Below are positions 58,058-64,000 of a stretch of DNA of 64,000 nt, piece by piece (the first letter of the stretch is position 1; the number at the start of each line of letters is the position of its first letter). A program made the translations under genes and the position numbers. Source of the DNA: Gilliamella sp. wkB7 (lineage in GTDB: Bacteria > Pseudomonadota > Gammaproteobacteria > Enterobacterales > Orbaceae). Below the pieces are notes generated by a model that was given only the letters and a program-made list of their open reading frames with translations, was not told where the DNA came from and did not search any database. The DNA is taken from NCBI RefSeq assembly GCF_001693435.1, contig NZ_CM004509.1, positions 2,837,643 through 2,901,642 on the forward strand, written 5' to 3'.

Positions 58058-58077
58058 TATGTATACGTTTTAGTATA
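58040..58077 (+). repeat. 38-bp dispersed repeat, copy C
   Basis: TGTCAAAAAGTTTCAGG...TTTTAGTATA, same length and strong similarity to copies A (38373) and B (39245, minus strand). It is a solo copy in the topA-cysB gap and its left end forms the right arm of a hairpin with the sequence just before it. Confidence 0.75.
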
Positions 58078-58184
58078 AAATTTGTTTTTGTTTGTGCTAG
58101 AGTGTGAAAGGAATTACCTTACGATTTCTCGCTTTTGAGTAAAGCCAAAAGCGAGAAGAGTATATAGTTAAAGGAGCCTTTGTC

Positions 58185-59159
58185 ATGAAATTGCAACAAT
58201 TACGCTACATTGTTGAAGTGGTCAACAACGACCTCAATGTGTCGTTAACCTCCGAAAAACTCTATACTTCGCAACCTGGTATCAGTAAACAAATAAAATT
58301 GTTAGAAGACGAACTTGGCATTCAAATTTTTACAAGAGTCGGGAAACATCTTTCTGAAGTTACTCCTGTAGGGGAAAAAGTTATTTCCCTAGCGCGTGAA
58401 ATTCTCTATAAGTCAAATGACATAAAAATTATAGCTAAAGAGTTTAGTCAGCCAAATCAAGGCTCATTAACGATTACGACAACTTATACTCAAGCTCGTT
58501 ATAGTTTGCCAATAGTCATCCAACAATTTATGAAGCAATATCCAAATATTACTTTGCATATGGAGCAGGGCTCATCACCGCAATGTATTATACAAGCACA
58601 ATCAGGACAAGCTGACTTTGCCATTGTTACTGATCTTTCACAACTTAATGATGAAATGATTGCATTGCCATGTTATCACTGGAACCAAGCAGTGATAGTT
58701 AAAAAAGATCATCCTTTGGCTAAAAGTAGTTTAATTTCTATTGCAGAGTTATCCCAATACCCCTTAGTCAGTTATGACTTTACTAATGATGGTTCTGACC
58801 TCAATCAAGCTTTTATTCGTTCAGGACAATCGCCAAATATTGTGTTTAGCACAACCGATGCAGAGTTAATTAAAACTTATGTTAAATTAGGTGTTGGCGT
58901 AGGAATTGTTGCTAAAATGGCGGTAAGTGATGCAATTGCTGATGATGATTTTGTCGTGCTTAATGCTGGGCATATTTTCCCTTACAGTACTACTTATATT
59001 ACTTTTGCACGTTCTTTATTTTTACGTAGTTATATGTATGATTTTATCAGTCAATTTTCACCACATTTAAATCGTCAAACTATCGACAAACTGATGTTAT
59101 GTGAAAATAATACTGAAGTTTTAGCAATGTTCAATGGGGTAAAATTGCCAGTTCGCTAG
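58185..59159 (+). CDS. cysB: LysR-type regulator of the cysteine regulon (CysB)
   Basis: Activates cysteine biosynthesis genes with N-acetylserine as inducer. The 324-residue protein has an N-terminal winged helix-turn-helix (MKLQQLRYIVEVV, then SQPGISKQIKLLEDELG) and a C-terminal effector domain. It is nearly identical in the N-terminal part to E. coli CysB. AAGGAGCC precedes the ATG. It follows topA, as in E. coli. cysK at the left edge of the window is a probable target. Confidence 0.96.
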   Translation: MKLQQLRYIVEVVNNDLNVSLTSEKLYTSQPGISKQIKLLEDELGIQIFTRVGKHLSEVTPVGEKVISLAREILYKSNDIKIIAKEFSQPNQGSLTITTTYTQARYSLPIVIQQFMKQYPNITLHMEQGSSPQCIIQAQSGQADFAIVTDLSQLNDEMIALPCYHWNQAVIVKKDHPLAKSSLISIAELSQYPLVSYDFTNDGSDLNQAFIRSGQSPNIVFSTTDAELIKTYVKLGVGVGIVAKMAVSDAIADDDFVVLNAGHIFPYSTTYITFARSLFLRSYMYDFISQFSPHLNRQTIDKLMLCENNTEVLAMFNGVKLPVR

Positions 59160-59193
59160 TTTGAAATTTTATTTTTGAATAATAAAGCTGAAT

Positions 59194-59220
59194 AAAGTGC
59201 GAAATTATCGCACTTTTTTA
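59194..59220. terminator. Bidirectional terminator between cysB and hisI
   Basis: Stem AAAGTGCGA/TCGCACTTT with an AATTA loop and a TTTTTT tail on the plus strand; on the minus strand TTTATT follows. It serves the convergent cysB and his transcripts. Confidence 0.85.
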
Positions 59221-59226
59221 TTAGCA

Positions 59227-59861
59227 CTATTTATGTCTGGCTTTCAAAATACCAATGACATCTTGCAATGACAGATTTTGGTCATGCAGTAAAACGAGTA
59301 GATGGTAAATTAAATCAGCCGATTCATTTTTCAGCTCTTCAGTATCACGTACCGTTGCTGCTAAAGCCGTTTCAACGCCTTCCTCACCCACTTTCTGAGC
59401 AATACGTTTAGTTCCATCATGATAGAGTTTAGCGGTGTAAGAAGATTTTGGATCGGCATTTTTGCGACCAGCAATTAACTGCTCTAACTCAAATAAGAAA
59501 CCCCATTGAGTTTTCGCAGAAGCGAAACAACTGTTGGTACCTGTGTGACAGGTTGGTCCAATTGGATCAACTAAAACTAATAAAGTATCATTGTCACAAT
59601 CTGAAGTAATACTTACTACATTTAGAAAATTGCCAGAACTTTCGCCTTTGGTCCATAGACGTTGTTTAGTGCGTGAATAAAATGTAACTTTACCACTGGC
59701 TTGAGTCTGATATAGGGCTTCTTGATTCATATAACCCAGCATTAATACATCACCTGAGACATAATGTTGAATAATGACAGGCATCAAATTATCGACTTTT
59801 TGCCAATCAAGTTGCTTTGTATCGAATTGCAATGGATCGAATTTTGTGTTGGAATTTTCTG

Positions 59862-59868
<7 letters not shown>
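59227..59868 (-). CDS. hisI: Bifunctional phosphoribosyl-AMP cyclohydrolase/phosphoribosyl-ATP pyrophosphatase
   Basis: Steps two and three of histidine synthesis. The 213-residue protein joins a cyclohydrolase domain ([44 protein letters not shown] zinc ligands) to a pyrophosphohydrolase domain ([36 protein letters not shown]). It is the usual fusion of enterobacterial HisIE. It overlaps the end of hisF by 7 bases and is the last gene of the his cluster seen here, before the terminator. Confidence 0.97.
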
Positions 59869-61962
<2,094 letters not shown>

Positions 61963-63033
61963 CTAAAGTACTCCTTTTGAACTCGGTAAGCTGTTACCGT
62001 CTATCTTAATTGCTTGCTTCAACGTTCGAGCAAAGGCTTTAAATAAACTTTCAATTTTATGGTGATCATTATCGCCTTGTGTCTCAATATGCAAGGTAAT
62101 TGCCATTGCATAGCTGAGAGAATAGAAGAAATGTTCAACCATTTGCGTGCTCATATCGCCTACTTTTTGATGAGTAAATTGAGCATTAAATATTAAATAA
62201 GGCCGACCCGAAATATCCATTGCACATTTTGCTAAACACTCATCCATAGGAATTACTGATGCATAACGAGTAATTCCTCGTTTATCTCCTAAAGCGATTT
62301 TTAACGCTTCGCCTAATGCTAATCCAGTATCTTCAATGGTGTGATGATCATCAACATGCAAATCTCCGTTAACCTTAATATTAAGTTTAATCCCACCATG
62401 GGTTGCAATTTGATCCAACATATGATCAAAAAAGCCAATACCGGTACTGATTTGACTACCACCTTGACGATCAAGCCAAACTTCAACTAAGATCTTTGTC
62501 TCTTTAGTATTACGTGCAACTTTTGCGTAGCGGTCTGCGGTGGTTAAACGTTGTGCTATTTCAGACCAATTTAAAGTTTCTGGATGATAACGTAATCCTT
62601 TGATTTGCATATTTTCGGCGAGTTGAACATCAGTAACCCTGTCACCAATAACATAACTGTTTTCTTTATCTAAGTTACCATTGCTAAGATAAGGTAGAAT
62701 TAATTGAATTTTTGGTTTACGACATTGACAATTATCTTCTGGGAAATGAGGGCAAATTAGCACTTCTTCGAAGTTAACACCTTGTGATTGAAAGATTTGC
62801 ATCATCAAGTTGTGAGGTCCATCAAAATCAGATTGTGGATAACTGCTAGTACCAAGACCATCTTGATTTGTTACCATCACCAGTTTAAAACCAGCAGATT
62901 GCAACTTAAGTAGAGCAGGGATGACATTAGGTTCAAACGCCAACTTCTCAAAGCTATCGACCTGAAAATCAATTGGCGGTTCAGTAATCAATGTTCCATC
63001 TCGGTCAATAAATAAGTATTTCTGTAACATCAT
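61963..63033 (-). CDS. hisB: Bifunctional histidinol-phosphatase/imidazoleglycerol-phosphate dehydratase
   Basis: Two steps of histidine synthesis in one 356-residue protein. The N-terminal HAD phosphatase has FIDRDGTL and the zinc loop [12 protein letters not shown]; the C-terminal dehydratase has the manganese-binding [14 protein letters not shown] motifs. Start is at ATG 63033 or the next codon (63030); an AGGAGC element precedes. It follows hisC by 5 bases. Confidence 0.97.
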   Translation of the reverse strand: MMLQKYLFIDRDGTLITEPPIDFQVDSFEKLAFEPNVIPALLKLQSAGFKLVMVTNQDGLGTSSYPQSDFDGPHNLMMQIFQSQGVNFEEVLICPHFPEDNCQCRKPKIQLILPYLSNGNLDKENSYVIGDRVTDVQLAENMQIKGLRYHPETLNWSEIAQRLTTADRYAKVARNTKETKILVEVWLDRQGGSQISTGIGFFDHMLDQIATHGGIKLNIKVNGDLHVDDHHTIEDTGLALGEALKIALGDKRGITRYASVIPMDECLAKCAMDISGRPYLIFNAQFTHQKVGDMSTQMVEHFFYSLSYAMAITLHIETQGDNDHHKIESLFKAFARTLKQAIKIDGNSLPSSKGVL

Positions 63034-63038
63034 TGCTC

Positions 63039-64000
<962 letters not shown>

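Overview
The window is about 64 kb of an AT-rich gammaproteobacterial chromosome. Several neighbourhoods are enterobacterial: yfbV next to ackA-pta, matP-topA-cysB, a ynb-type lipid cluster, guaA and the hisCBHAFI block. The low GC, small sugar-catabolic regions and gut-type genes (PTS, GH43 with a pentoside symporter, queH, a giant acyl-CoA dehydratase activase) fit an Orbaceae insect-gut symbiont such as Gilliamella or a relative. That assignment is inference from gene content. matP and a near-match to its matS target suggest the Ter half of the chromosome.

Left part (1-14.2 kb): the 5' part of cysK; an orphan immunity-like pair (a SUKH/SMI1-type gene and an unrecognised gene) followed by a decayed second copy of the latter; priC-yfbV divergent from ackA-pta; an HlyC-like toxin acyltransferase that has lost both catalytic residues, followed by a broken relic; guaA; a convergent pair that looks like a defence cassette (a candidate PD-(D/E)XK nuclease and a HEPN-type protein); an EthD/MerR divergent pair; and an exported low-molecular-weight tyrosine phosphatase.

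Centre (14.8-30.5 kb): one intact 14.9-kb gene for a 4960-residue non-ribosomal peptide synthetase, C-A-T-C-A-T-E-C-A-T-C-A-T-TE, with a Sfp-type phosphopantetheinyl transferase gene directly after it. It should make a tetrapeptide, probably N-acylated, with a D residue at position 2 and serine at position 4. The first three adenylation codes are hydrophobic and match no classical code. A CRP/FNR-like site lies about 70 bases upstream of the likely transcription start. This is the strongest candidate for an undescribed system.

Right part (30.5-64 kb): a zinc-ribbon membrane protein with an SPFH-SHOCT partner; a GH43 glycosidase and GPH symporter with a perfect CRP-type palindrome upstream; a MATE exporter; queH enclosed by inverted copies of a 38-bp repeat, with a third copy after topA; the giant activase; a rearranged ynbA-C-D-x-B cluster with an extra small membrane protein; an HPr-like protein, a PuuP-like permease and a fructose-type PTS; an amidohydrolase; matP, topA and cysB; and the his genes, with hisC running off the right edge.

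No rRNA, tRNA, CRISPR array or intact insertion sequence was recognised. All family assignments are from reading motifs and from remembered relatives; no database search was run.
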